Positions 25,801-33,860 of a stretch of DNA of 40,058 nucleotides are shown piece after piece. Both the position numbers and the translations under genes were made by a program. The notes under the pieces were generated by a model, which was not told the DNA's origin, did no database searches, and saw nothing but the letters and a program-made list of their open reading frames with translations. The number at the start of each line of letters is the position of its first letter. The first letter of the stretch is position 1. This DNA is from Burkholderia sp. Bp8963. GTDB lineage: Bacteria > Pseudomonadota > Gammaproteobacteria > Burkholderiales > Burkholderiaceae. The stretch spans positions 1 through 40,058 of the forward strand of contig NZ_QTQP01000059.1 in the NCBI RefSeq assembly GCF_003854275.1. Reading direction: 5' to 3'.

Positions 25801-26430
25801 CTTGAACGCGACCCACAGGCCCGAAAAACGCGACATGGCGTAGCCCGTCAAGCCGAACTCGACATATTCCTCGACGGACGCCGGGAAGAGAATCGGCATC
25901 ATCGCCCCTTCGAACACATGGTCCGTCTGGTGCGGGAACATCGATGATTGCGCGGCGTGGTCGTCGCCGGCGACCGCCAGCACACCGCCATGCCGCGACG
26001 TGCCGAGGATGTTGGCGTTGCGGAAGACGTCCCCGGTGCGGTCAACGCCCGGGCCTTTGCCGTACCACATCGAGAAAACGCCTTCGACACGCTTGCCGGG
26101 GAACGCGTCGACCTGCTGAGCCCCCCACAGCATGGTCGCGCCCAGGTCCTCATTGAGGCCCGGTTCGAAGCGGATGGCGTGCTCCGCGAGCAACTTCTTC
26201 TGACGCCACAACTCCTGATCGAATCCACCCAGCGGCGAACCGCGATAGCCCGATACCAGCCCGCCAGTGTTGATGCCCGCCGCACGATCGCTACGCGCCT
26301 GTTCAAGCAGGATTCGCACGAGCGCCTGGGTCCCGGTCAGGAAAACGGCGCCGTTCTCCCGCCGGTAGCGATCTTCAAGACGGTACTCCATGTCGAGTTG
26401 GCGCTCGACCTCGACTGCTCGCATGTTCAT
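22891..26430 (-). CDS. Indolepyruvate (2-oxoacid):ferredoxin oxidoreductase, fused subunits
   Basis: An 1179-residue single-chain 2-oxoacid ferredoxin oxidoreductase. It decarboxylates aryl or branched 2-oxo acids to acyl-CoA with TPP, Fe-S clusters and ferredoxin. Domain order is a pyrimidine-binding domain (YRGSPLGGFD, 62-71), a TPP domain (GCPHNSS at 459, GDGTYQHSG at 521-529), a ferredoxin-like cluster region (C659, C662, C665, C671 and C692, C698, C703), and a gamma domain (IVVTGIGGSGVVTIG at 749-763). ATG 26430 follows GGAGA. It is the usual length for the aerobic proteobacterial fusion form. It is divergent from an Lrp gene, its probable regulator. It lacks the GTGATCAC operator, so it seems a separate amino-acid catabolic unit. 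Confidence 0.93.
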   Translation of the reverse strand: MNMRAVEVERQLDMEYRLEDRYRRENGAVFLTGTQALVRILLEQARSDRAAGINTGGLVSGYRGSPLGGFDQELWRQKKLLAEHAIRFEPGLNEDLGATMLWGAQQVDAFPGKRVEGVFSMWYGKGPGVDRTGDVFRNANILGTSRHGGVLAVAGDDHAAQSSMFPHQTDHVFEGAMMPILFPASVEEYVEFGLTGYAMSRFSGLWVAFKAITETVESGRSMTVHGHRAYSASRFRLPSDIQAPAGRGFNYDPNLRWPAERSELERRVLDERLPAALAFFRANPLDRALVRPQGARVGIVTVGKAHGDVLTALDTLGLSPTELTRLGIGIYKIGMIWPLEAEGLRAFARGMQALIVVEEKRSFVERQIKDALFNVRADDRPAVFGKDLGEAGPLLPAAMEFAPEQIVAALKRFFAHTQVELTPAAPVVAPVQRGGARVIPLAISKDAELLTRKPFFCAGCPHNSSTRLPDGSYAAAGIGCHIMALGEAGDTATFCQMGGEGVQWIGMSSFMDIPHMFVNLGDGTYQHSGSLAIRQSIAAKSNVTYKILFNDAVAMTGGQPAEGSLTVRRVVEQVVAEGVAKVVVVTDEPEKYEGQSRLPANVEVQHRDALDALQRTLRAAKGVSVIVYDQTCAAEKRRRRKRGTLIDPPKRVVINPAVCEGCGDCSTQSNCIAIEPLETELGRKRAINQSSCNKDTSCIKGFCPSFVTVEGLQPKRPDDKRIGAIEAEWRERLPAPAPVPEAMQRHASIVVTGIGGSGVVTIGAILAMAAHLEGKGASTLDFTGLAQKNGAVISHVQIASSRSGILTSRIGSHAAHVLLGCDAVVAASAGALSRVASGVTRAVVNERITPTSDFVRDGDLPVSQAIHQAAIESATGGAPAFFWDGSGAAETLFGDAIASNMMMVGYAYQLGLIPLSEDAIGRAIELNGTAVEMNARAFFWGRVLAHDARVIEQVSGTPTRESGPFEWERFVADRVRDLERYQNTAYGRRYQARVDSVQQAERRVTGAAGALTEAVARNYFKVLAYKDEYEVARLHTDGSFRSFLSDAFDGAGKKTYYMAPPLLTRRDSQTGRRKKIALRAAWLDPLLRMIKYGKVLRGTPLDPFGRQLDRVIERKMIVEFEEDISLVLQSLAPRTLETAIELLRVPSSIRGFGVIKERNYEDSRPVRQLYRAMLQSTDR

Positions 26431-26573
26431 TGTCTGTCTCCGCTGCTGTGATAGGTGGGATGCGAGCCATTTTAGGTAGCTGATAGCGGCGATTTGTGCC
26501 AAACTCGACCATCGAATTGCTCATTTTTAGCAAGATCAGCCGGATATATCACTTCTGCAGGGAAAGTTGGCCA

Positions 26574-27047
26574 ATGAAATTTGATCGCAACGATGTCAGC
26601 ATCCTGCACGCGCTGCAACGCGATGCCCATACGAAAGCAACCGACCTTGCGGAATCGCTTGGCCTGTCGCTTTCTCCGTATTACCGTCGCGTCCGGCTCC
26701 TTGAAGAGGCCGGCGTCATCACGCAATATGTGACGCTCCTCGATCAGGAAAAGGCCGGATTTCCGGTCAATGCATACGTTTCGGTCGCGATTGAAAAGAA
26801 GAGTGAAGTCCGGCTTGCGGCGTTTGAGCGCGCGATCGCGAACTTCGAGGAGGTGATGGAGTGTTACCTGATGACCGGCGCGTTCGACTATATGCTTCGT
26901 GTCGTCGCTGGCGACATTGCGGGTATTGAGCGCTTCGTGATGACCAAGCTCACGAAGATTGACGGCGTGCGCGACATCCATACTTCCGTCGCGCTTCGTC
27001 GTGTCGAATACAAGACGGCACTACCTGTTCGCGTCCGCGACGAATGA
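26574..27047 (+). CDS. Lrp/AsnC-family transcriptional regulator
   Basis: A 157-residue Lrp/AsnC protein. The N-terminal HTH (DVSILHALQRDAHTKATDLAESLGLS) is followed by an amino-acid-binding RAM domain (YLMTGAFDYMLRVVAGD). ATG 26574 is chosen because the family N-terminus MKFDRND begins there, with AGGGAAA upstream. The 143-bp divergent spacer to the 2-oxoacid oxidoreductase suggests it controls that gene in response to an aromatic or branched amino acid, a common arrangement. The exact effector is not known. Confidence 0.92.
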   Translation: MKFDRNDVSILHALQRDAHTKATDLAESLGLSLSPYYRRVRLLEEAGVITQYVTLLDQEKAGFPVNAYVSVAIEKKSEVRLAAFERAIANFEEVMECYLMTGAFDYMLRVVAGDIAGIERFVMTKLTKIDGVRDIHTSVALRRVEYKTALPVRVRDE

Positions 27048-27104
27048 CGGACCTAAATGGCCCTTGCTTCGACCGCCGTTGTCGGACACTGGGAAAGGTG
27101 ATTG

Positions 27105-28235
27105 CTATTGAGTTGAAAAGACCGCAATGCCATTCGAAGAAAACGGCCCCGTACTACTACCCGCAAATGGTACGTAGGCCTGGTGCGACGCACCATCAAT
27201 CGCGATGGAATGCGCTCCTTTCCCCATCGGCAGTTGCGCGATGACTGAGCGTGATGAAGCATCGACTACGCCAAGCGTCGGCACAGCGGACGCGGCAGGC
27301 CCAGCCACTCCACTCTTTTGCTCGCGAAACGCAGGGATAAAGTATCGGTTCGTCACCGCGTCATAGGCGACCTGGTCCGCACCGCCAAACGGGATGGTGG
27401 AAAGAATGGAGCCTGTTGTACGGTCAAGGATCAGACTGACGAGGGGTGCGCCGTCGTCTGGAATGCAAGCCACCAGGACGTCATTGTTCGGCCCTAACGC
27501 CATGCCGTTAGGGTTGCAAGCTGGCAGTGCATAAACACCCGACACTTTCGGCGCACCCGCGACGACCGAACGGGCCGAGATGACATCCATTTCGCCATGA
27601 GTATTTGCTGGCGTACCGTCATTGTTCAACAGGAAGCTCTTCGTCACTTTGTCGTACTGGCATTGTTCGAGGCCGGCCGAATCGGGGAATTGAAGGGTGG
27701 CGACTACGTTCTGAGTGACTGTCGATATGAACGTTGCGAACGGAGGCGAGTCCGCGGGATTCGTTGCCATGATCACATTGTCGTCCGGGTCGAGACACAC
27801 CGAGTCCGTGCGTAATCCGGAAGTCGCAACCGGAATGTTCTTCACAAGCTGCCCATTGGAGACGTCGAGAATCTTGACGGAATTTACGTCTGCGACGTAC
27901 AGAAGATTGGTATTTGGGATGCCAACAACACCTTCCGGCCCCGCCGTATCAGCAGATCCACTGAAGCCCGCGAAACCCGGTTTTATTTTCGATGTCAGCT
28001 GATTGCTGCCAACGTTCACGACGTCAATGGCGTTGTTGCTCACGTCAGCCAGATAGTACTGCCCTCGAATCTGGTCTACGTAGCTTATATCGAACAGGAA
28101 GCCGGCCACGGGAGTCTGGACCGGAATCGTTGTCATCAAATGCGGAGCAGTTTGTATGTCATCTCCACCGCCACAGGCCGTCACGCCTACAGCAGGCATC
28201 AACAATATCAAACACGTAAGGATTCCGAATTTCAT
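27105..28235 (-). CDS. Beta-propeller lipoprotein (YncE/NHL-like)
   Basis: A 376-residue predicted lipoprotein. The signal peptide ends in the lipobox VTAC (Cys at about residue 21), followed by GGGDD. The rest is built of repeating blade-like units with VV-V and Asp-rich turns (LYVADVNSVKILDVSNG, YYLADVSNNAIDVVNVG, HSIAIDGASHQAYVP), as in seven-bladed YncE- or NHL-type propellers. It is anchored in the periplasm or outer membrane. It lies about 125 bp after the HisN-type gene on the same strand. No catalytic residues can be named. A ligand-binding or scaffolding role is possible. Confidence 0.78.
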   Translation of the reverse strand: MKFGILTCLILLMPAVGVTACGGGDDIQTAPHLMTTIPVQTPVAGFLFDISYVDQIRGQYYLADVSNNAIDVVNVGSNQLTSKIKPGFAGFSGSADTAGPEGVVGIPNTNLLYVADVNSVKILDVSNGQLVKNIPVATSGLRTDSVCLDPDDNVIMATNPADSPPFATFISTVTQNVVATLQFPDSAGLEQCQYDKVTKSFLLNNDGTPANTHGEMDVISARSVVAGAPKVSGVYALPACNPNGMALGPNNDVLVACIPDDGAPLVSLILDRTTGSILSTIPFGGADQVAYDAVTNRYFIPAFREQKSGVAGPAASAVPTLGVVDASSRSVIAQLPMGKGAHSIAIDGASHQAYVPFAGSSTGPFSSNGIAVFSTQ

Positions 28236-28360
28236 TGAACAGACTCCAGTTGATAGAGCGATAACAGCTGACGATACTGGCTAACAAACTAACGAACGCG
28301 CTGGCGAATTTCCCGTGCGTCAGTCATGAATGTCCAGTTTTTTCCTCGGCACCCGTTCGG

Positions 28361-29146
28361 CTATACGCCGAGCAGCGCCAGTGCCTGACGGTGCAATTGC
28401 TGATTTGCAGACGCGATGACGCGTCCATCCGAGTGACGCCTGAGCGGGCGCCCCTCCCAATCAGTGATGACGCCTCCCGCGGCTTCGATAACGGGGACCA
28501 ATGGGAGGTAATCATAGAATTGCAGACCAGATTCAATAACCAGATCCACACGACCCGTCGCCAGAAGCGCGTAGTTGTGGCAGTCTCCTCCGTAGCGTCG
28601 TAACGCGACTTGCGAGGCAACACGTTCGAATGCCTGACGGCCCTGCCGATCAAAGATGTCGGGCGACGTGGTGCACAGCTTGCCTTTGGCAAGATTGTCA
28701 CAGCTGCTGGTCGCAACCCTGAGTCCGTTCAGAAAGCTTCCTGCAGGAGAGCCGATCCAGCGCGCGCTCAGGATGGGCATCTCGATCGCGCCGACCCATG
28801 GCACACCATTGCGCAACACCCCGATGAGCGTACCGAATAGCGGGCTGCCGATGGCAAAGCTTCCGGTGCCATCCACCGGATCGATAATCCAGGTGAAGCG
28901 GTCAGCAGATGGCGGCGCGCCGGATGCCGATTGCGCGCCGTATTCTTCGCCGATGATGTCGTGTTCGGGAAAGCGGCGCCGTATCGCGGCAACGAGCGCC
29001 GCTTCAATATCCCGATCTGCCTGTGTCACGGGCGTCCTGTCCGCCTTCTGCTCCATCGATGGCGGCTCGCTGAAATACTTGCAGGCAATGGCTCGCGCTT
29101 CGTCGGCGAGCGCGTCGATCGTCTGCGGAACAATATCCAAGTCCAT
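28361..29146 (-). CDS. Inositol monophosphatase-family phosphatase (HisN type)
   Basis: A 261-residue Mg-dependent phosphatase of the inositol monophosphatase superfamily. Metal-site motifs are present: GEEYG (Glu), IIDPVDGTGSFAIGSP, and the C-terminal DYLPLVPVIEAAGGVITDW. The GGDCHNYALLATGRVDLVIE segment is like histidinol-phosphate phosphatases (HisN), where the Cys/Tyr replaces the residues seen in true inositol phosphatases. The start ATG 29146 has only weak upstream pairing. It lies downstream of a porin that has its own terminator, so it may have its own promoter. Whether it acts in histidine synthesis or on another phosphate ester is open. Confidence 0.85.
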   Translation of the reverse strand: MDLDIVPQTIDALADEARAIACKYFSEPPSMEQKADRTPVTQADRDIEAALVAAIRRRFPEHDIIGEEYGAQSASGAPPSADRFTWIIDPVDGTGSFAIGSPLFGTLIGVLRNGVPWVGAIEMPILSARWIGSPAGSFLNGLRVATSSCDNLAKGKLCTTSPDIFDRQGRQAFERVASQVALRRYGGDCHNYALLATGRVDLVIESGLQFYDYLPLVPVIEAAGGVITDWEGRPLRRHSDGRVIASANQQLHRQALALLGV

Positions 29147-29170
29147 CGTTTGTACCCGGTCCGGTTGTGA

Positions 29171-29203
29171 AGGGAGAAAAGAACAAGCGCCCGGGCTGGG
29201 CGC
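29171..29203 (-). terminator. Rho-independent terminator of the porin gene
   Basis: On the minus strand a GCGCCC stem, a 5-base loop and GGGCGC are followed by TTGTTCTTTTCTCCC. It starts 17 bases past the porin stop and is a convincing intrinsic terminator. Confidence 0.75.
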
Positions 29204-29220
29204 CTTCGAAGCGCGACGGC

Positions 29221-30426
29221 TTAAAACAACGTACGTATGCCCGCGGCGATCGCGATCTGATTACGTCCGATCGTTGCCGGGCTCGACAGTACGATCGTGT
29301 CGCTGCCAGCGCCGAGCATGCCCTGAGCCTTGTTCATCGAGTAAGCAATGTCCGTGTACAGGGTCGTGCGCTTTGATAACGAATATTGCGCGCCGACCTT
29401 GAACAGTTGCGCGCCAGATGCGCTGTTCTGCAGATCTTGCAGATACATCCAGTCGGCCGTCGCGCGCAGATACGGAGATGCCTGCCAGGCCGCGCCAAGA
29501 TAGTAGTAGTTCTGGTTGGCGCCGGTCGTCGGATTGCGGAACTTGGCGAAATCGAAACCCGTCTTGACGGGGCCGATCACGTAAGACACACCAACTGAGA
29601 GCGCGCGCAGCCACGGGTTGTCCGTCGCGCCAGTCGGATCTCTCGCATCGAAGTATGCGGATGTCAAGCCGAGTGTGCCGTTGGTCCAGTTCAGGTTCGC
29701 GGACCAGGTCTGCTTGTTCGCGACGCTACCGGCGGTGCCGCCGAACGAATAAAGCGCGCCGCCGCTCAGACCATACGTGTTGTCAGGCAACATGTACTTC
29801 ACGGAGTTGTTGACCCACGTGTATAGCAGGCCACCGTTCGCCGGGCTGTTCGCCCCCGATGCGATACCGGCCAGGCCGAGCTTCGGATTCACGTTCGACG
29901 AGTTCTGGAACACTGCGTTGGCGAGCGAGCCGAAGTTCATGAAGCCCGTCGCGTCCCCTGCGGAAATGCCGTCGAAGAACGGCGACCAGTTGCGGCCCAT
30001 CAAGACCTTGCCCCAGGGCGCTACCACGCCAATAACAGCCCCGCGGTCGAACAACGCGTTCGTATCGTTCGGGAACGGCACCGCGAAGTTCCCGCCGCCG
30101 GTCGTCGGACTAAAACCGCTCTCGAGCTTGAAGGTGACTTTGTAGCCACCTCCGATGTCCTCGAATCCAAGCAGGCCCCAGCGACTCGTCAACTCGTTGC
30201 CGGACGCCAGCAGGACGGCGCTGGCCGCTTTACCGTTACTGGCGCCAGCTGCCGTCCTGTATTGCAGGCCGACGTCCATGACGCCGTAGAGCGTGACGCT
30301 CGATTGCGCGTGAGCGACGCCAACTGGCACGCATGTCAGGCCTACGAATCCCGCCGAAATCGCTGCGCCTCGAGCAATCATCCGAGCATGCCGCCCGATC
30401 TGGCCATCTACAGTTCTTGCTGCCAT
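29221..30426 (-). CDS. Gram-negative porin (general diffusion porin family)
   Basis: A 401-residue outer-membrane porin of the betaproteobacterial OpcP/Omp32 type. The signal peptide is about 40 residues and is cleaved after VGVAHA; the mature protein starts QSSVTLYGVMDVGLQY. Typical strands include GFEDIGGGYKVTFKLESGF, NSVKYMLPD and a C-terminal Phe (AIAAGIRTLF) for barrel insertion. ATG 30426 follows GGAG nine bases upstream. It lies 87 bp after livF on the same strand and ends at a terminator, so it probably closes the liv operon and lets the substrate of the importer cross the outer membrane (inference). Confidence 0.92.
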   Translation of the reverse strand: MAARTVDGQIGRHARMIARGAAISAGFVGLTCVPVGVAHAQSSVTLYGVMDVGLQYRTAAGASNGKAASAVLLASGNELTSRWGLLGFEDIGGGYKVTFKLESGFSPTTGGGNFAVPFPNDTNALFDRGAVIGVVAPWGKVLMGRNWSPFFDGISAGDATGFMNFGSLANAVFQNSSNVNPKLGLAGIASGANSPANGGLLYTWVNNSVKYMLPDNTYGLSGGALYSFGGTAGSVANKQTWSANLNWTNGTLGLTSAYFDARDPTGATDNPWLRALSVGVSYVIGPVKTGFDFAKFRNPTTGANQNYYYLGAAWQASPYLRATADWMYLQDLQNSASGAQLFKVGAQYSLSKRTTLYTDIAYSMNKAQGMLGAGSDTIVLSSPATIGRNQIAIAAGIRTLF

Positions 30427-30513
30427 GTCCTCATTCTCCAAACGTGGTTAATCGGGTTCGACGGCAACTCGCAAACGCCGCCTGAATCGTTTTATTCACT
30501 TCATTTGTTTCTT

Positions 30514-31260
30514 TTAATCCGTGCTCGTAGACAGATGCACACCGAGATGGGCGTCCATCAAGTGCGCGTGACTGGTCAGCTCGGCCGCGGTATCGGCGAA
30601 TACGATCTTGCCGCTCGAGAGAAGCGCGGCATCATCTGCGACGGAGAGCGCGAGACGGCTGTTCTGCTCGACGAGCAAGATCGACAGTCCGTCGTCCCGA
30701 AGCTTTCCGATGATGTTCGCCACCTCGCCGATCATCTGCGGAGACAGGCCCTCCGAGGGTTCGTCCAGCAGCAGCACGCGAGGGCATGCCATCAGTGCCC
30801 GTCCTATCGCCAGCATCTGCTGTTCACCGCCGGACATCGTCCCTGCGCGCTGCCCGAGGCGCTCGCCCAACCGCGGGAAGAGCGCAATCACGTCGTCGAT
30901 TCGCCATTGCCTGCCAGCGCACGGCGTCACTGCCGGCTGAACGATCGCGAGGTTCTCCCTGACTGTCAGAAGCGAGAAAATCCGTCTTCCTTGCGGCACT
31001 ATGGCGACGCCCCTGCGAATGACTTCTTCAATTGGCAATGCTGCAACCGATTCCCCCAATACCCGGACATCGCCCCTGGACAACCGGATCATTCCGGCGA
31101 TGGCATTGATGCATGTCGTCTTGCCTGCGCCGTTGCGTCCCAACAGCGCGAGCACGCTGCCGCGTCGCACCGCGAGCGACACGTCCCGAAGGATTTCGCT
31201 ACGGTCATAACCGGCAATGACGCCCGACAGCTCGAGCGCGGGCGTGTCGTTAGTGGCCAA
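30514..31260 (-). CDS. livF: LivF-type ABC transporter ATP-binding protein
   Basis: A 248-residue ATPase of branched-chain amino-acid (HAAT) importers. It has Walker A GRNGAGKTT, the Q-loop in VPQGRRIF, signature MSGGEQQMLAIGRAL, Walker B VLLLDEPSEGL and the H-loop region replaced by LVEQN, typical of LivF. The TTG start at 31260 is supported by GGGAGA at six bases and overlaps livG by 11 bases; the frame is open further upstream but only inside livG. It is the fifth gene of livKHMGF. It energises import with LivG. Confidence 0.92.
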   Translation of the reverse strand: MATNDTPALELSGVIAGYDRSEILRDVSLAVRRGSVLALLGRNGAGKTTCINAIAGMIRLSRGDVRVLGESVAALPIEEVIRRGVAIVPQGRRIFSLLTVRENLAIVQPAVTPCAGRQWRIDDVIALFPRLGERLGQRAGTMSGGEQQMLAIGRALMACPRVLLLDEPSEGLSPQMIGEVANIIGKLRDDGLSILLVEQNSRLALSVADDAALLSSGKIVFADTAAELTSHAHLMDAHLGVHLSTSTD

Positions 31261-32056
31261 GGTAGATCTCCCGCGTCCGTGGATCGTCCAGCACTGCCTG
31301 CTTTTCACCGTCTACGACAACCCGCCCGCCCTGCAGAACGGTCACCGTGCCGGCATACGCCAGCGCGACATCCATATCGTGTTCAATCATCACGATCGTG
31401 AGGTCACGCGGCAGCGCTTGCAGCAGTTCGCCCACTCGTTTGCGCTCAGGGCCCGACAAGCCGGCGAGCGGTTCATCGAGCAGCACGATGCGCGGTGACT
31501 GAGCCAGTGCAAGCGCGATCTCGAGTCGTCGCATCTCGCCATAAGCGCAATGGGCGACGACGGCGTGTGCCTTGGTGTCTAGCTCGACCTGTGCGAGCAG
31601 GTCATGGGCCCGGCTCGCGAGCGACGCGTCGTCGAACGATCGCCACGGATTCCACCGTCGACGCGTCCCGGCGATCAGTGCGAGCTGTACGTTGCGGAGC
31701 ACCGTCGCGTCACGGAACAGCGTGATGATTTGATAGGTACGCGCCAGGCCGAGGCGTGCCCGGCTCGCCGTCGGCTTGGCCGTCACGTCCTCGCCAAAGA
31801 GCTTGAGGGTGCCTGTGGTAGCTCGCAGGTCGCCGGCAATCAGGTTGAGCAGTGTCGTCTTGCCTGCGCCATTCGGCCCTAGCAGCAAACGACGCTCGCC
31901 GCCGGCGATGGACAGGTCCACGCCGTCGACGACCTTCAAGCCACCGAACTGGATGCCCAGCCCGCTTGCGCTGACCACGGGCTGTCGCGCCTGCTTGCCG
32001 GAAACGCCGCCAGACGTGCGCGTCGACAGCACTGACGAAAGAACGGCCTCGCTCAT
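31250..32056 (-). CDS. livG: LivG-type ABC transporter ATP-binding protein
   Basis: A 268-residue ATPase. It has Walker A GPNGAGKTTL, signature region HCAYGEMRRLEIALAL (LSYGE-type motif in altered form), Walker B IVLLDEPLAGL and H-loop MIEHDMDV. ATG 32056 is chosen because GAGGAGG precedes it and it overlaps the livM stop as ATGA; the open frame runs back to 32518 but only inside livM. An unusual N-terminal extension of about 25 residues (Ser/Thr-rich) precedes the ABC domain. It is the fourth gene of the importer operon. Confidence 0.92.
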   Translation of the reverse strand: MSEAVLSSVLSTRTSGGVSGKQARQPVVSASGLGIQFGGLKVVDGVDLSIAGGERRLLLGPNGAGKTTLLNLIAGDLRATTGTLKLFGEDVTAKPTASRARLGLARTYQIITLFRDATVLRNVQLALIAGTRRRWNPWRSFDDASLASRAHDLLAQVELDTKAHAVVAHCAYGEMRRLEIALALAQSPRIVLLDEPLAGLSGPERKRVGELLQALPRDLTIVMIEHDMDVALAYAGTVTVLQGGRVVVDGEKQAVLDDPRTREIYLGH

Positions 32057-32982
32057 CGCAGCCTCCTCATGACACGAGATATGCCCGGCACCACGCCGTC
32101 CGGGAGAAACACGACGACCGCCACGAACAGCACGCCGAGCAGCACCGGCCAGTGGTCGAAGTAGCTGCTGACGACGACGCGAAACAACACCACGATCACC
32201 GCGCCCGCAAGGGGCCCGAGAAGCGTGGCTGGACCGCCGACGATTACCATGAGCAAGGTTTCCGCGGTCTCGCCGAGGGCGAGCGCGTGAGGACTGACGA
32301 ACTGCTGATGAAAGACGTACAGGACCCCGGCGAGCGACGCAACGAGACCTGCGATCGCGAAAGCGGACATCCGGATCGCCCAGACGTTGAACCCAAGCGC
32401 GGACATGCGCTTGGGCTGCGAGCGCACGGCAGCGAGACTGACGCCAAGCGATGAATGCATGAAGCGATGCAGCGCGGCGACCAGCACCAGGAACAGCACG
32501 GTTACGCACTCGTACCACATGAGCGGCTCAGCCGCGGACCCGATCGGCAACAACGGTCGCGGGATGCTGCCGATACCGTTTTCTCCCCCGGTGACGGCGC
32601 TCCAATGCAGTGCAAGTCCCCACATGACCTGCGCCAGCGCGAGCGTGATCATGCCGATGTTCAGGCCGCTCGCGCGCAGGGCCAGCGCACCGATCGCGAC
32701 GGACAGCAGCGTCCCCGCAACCACAGCGCCGAGCGCAGCCGCCCACGGCGAAACACCGCCCATGACACACGCCAGCGCGGCGACGTAACTGACGGTCCCG
32801 GCGAGCGCGGTCTGCGCGAATGACAGCAGACCGCCAACGCCCAGCAGCAGGTTCAGACTGCTGGCGATCAGGCCTGCGATCATCATCTGCACGAGCAAGT
32901 CGAGATAAAACGGCGAGCGGATGGCGATTGGCACGAGCAGCAACAACGCACTCGCCAGTGAGGTGAACGTCTTTGCTTTCAC
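32053..32982 (-). CDS. livM: LivM-type ABC transporter permease
   Basis: A 309-residue inner-membrane permease with about 9-10 hydrophobic segments. The family motifs are present (NLLLGVGGLLSFAQTALAG near the N-terminus, SPHALALGETAETLLMVIVGGPATLLGPLAGA near the C-terminus, which here forms the cytoplasmic coupling loop). The start is GTG 32982, behind GGGAGGG, and overlaps the livH stop (GTGA). It pairs with LivH to form the channel. Confidence 0.92.
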   Translation of the reverse strand: MKAKTFTSLASALLLLVPIAIRSPFYLDLLVQMMIAGLIASSLNLLLGVGGLLSFAQTALAGTVSYVAALACVMGGVSPWAAALGAVVAGTLLSVAIGALALRASGLNIGMITLALAQVMWGLALHWSAVTGGENGIGSIPRPLLPIGSAAEPLMWYECVTVLFLVLVAALHRFMHSSLGVSLAAVRSQPKRMSALGFNVWAIRMSAFAIAGLVASLAGVLYVFHQQFVSPHALALGETAETLLMVIVGGPATLLGPLAGAVIVVLFRVVVSSYFDHWPVLLGVLFVAVVVFLPDGVVPGISRVMRRLR

Positions 32983-33839
32983 GATATTGCCCTCCCGAAC
33001 AGTCCTTGCGGGCGCACCGCGAGAACGAGGATCATCGGCACGAACAGAAGGACATAGGAGAGTTCGGGCAACCAGGCCTGGCCAAAGCTGTACACAAGAC
33101 CCGTCGCAACGCTTCCCAGTAATGCGCCGCCAATGCTTCCGGTTCCGCCGAGTACGACGACGATCAGCACCAGCGGCAGCACTTCCATGTCGAGTCCCGG
33201 ATAGACAGACATGATGGGCGCCCCCACTACACCCGCGAATCCAACCAGCGCCGCCCCGACGAAAAACGTCGTCGCGAACAGCCGATTGACACGGACGCCC
33301 GATGCCCGCGCCATCATCGTGTCTTCGACTGCCGCGCGAATCCGGGCGCCGAGCACCGTGCGGCTCAGCGACAGGTCAAGTCCGATCGAAATGACGACGG
33401 CGAGCACCATCACCGCAAACCGGTACAGCGGAAACGACCAGCCTCCCAGGTGGACCGTGCCAGACAGCCATGGCGGCACGGCCACCTCGAGAGGCATGCC
33501 GCCCCAGAGCGCCCGGCAACTGTCCGAAATGACGAACGCGATACCTAGCGTGGCAAGCACTTGGGCCAGCTCGTTGCCCGCGATCTTCGTGAGCACCGCT
33601 CGCTCGACAAGCGCTCCGATTGCCCCCACGGCCAATCCGGTGATGATCGCTGCCGCGGCGAAAGGCAGCCGATACGACAGCAGCGTCACCGCGATGTAGG
33701 CACCCAACATGAAGAAGCCGCCATGGGCCATGTTGGGAATGCGCATCAACCCGAAGATGAGCGTGAAGCCGGACGCCATCAGAAACAGTAGCGCGGCGAA
33801 AGTCAGTCCATTCAACGCCTGCGTTGCGATGAGTGACAT
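32979..33839 (-). CDS. livH: LivH-type ABC transporter permease
   Basis: A 286-residue permease of HAAT importers with about 8 membrane segments. It has the N-terminal ALNGLTFAALLFLMASGFTL and FGLMRIPNMAHGGFFMLGAY, and the C-terminal GGTGSIGGALLGSV coupling region. ATG 33839 follows AAGGAACTC. It lies 21 bp after livK and overlaps livM. Operon order livK-H-M-G-F is the usual one. Confidence 0.93.
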   Translation of the reverse strand: MSLIATQALNGLTFAALLFLMASGFTLIFGLMRIPNMAHGGFFMLGAYIAVTLLSYRLPFAAAAIITGLAVGAIGALVERAVLTKIAGNELAQVLATLGIAFVISDSCRALWGGMPLEVAVPPWLSGTVHLGGWSFPLYRFAVMVLAVVISIGLDLSLSRTVLGARIRAAVEDTMMARASGVRVNRLFATTFFVGAALVGFAGVVGAPIMSVYPGLDMEVLPLVLIVVVLGGTGSIGGALLGSVATGLVYSFGQAWLPELSYVLLFVPMILVLAVRPQGLFGRAIS

Positions 33840-33860
33840 GATGAGTTCCTTGATCGATCG

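Noticed and set aside
23983..25947. Long plus-strand open frames opposite the 2-oxoacid oxidoreductase
   Set aside because: Low-complexity shadow translations; the minus strand has all expected TPP and Fe-S motifs in one frame.
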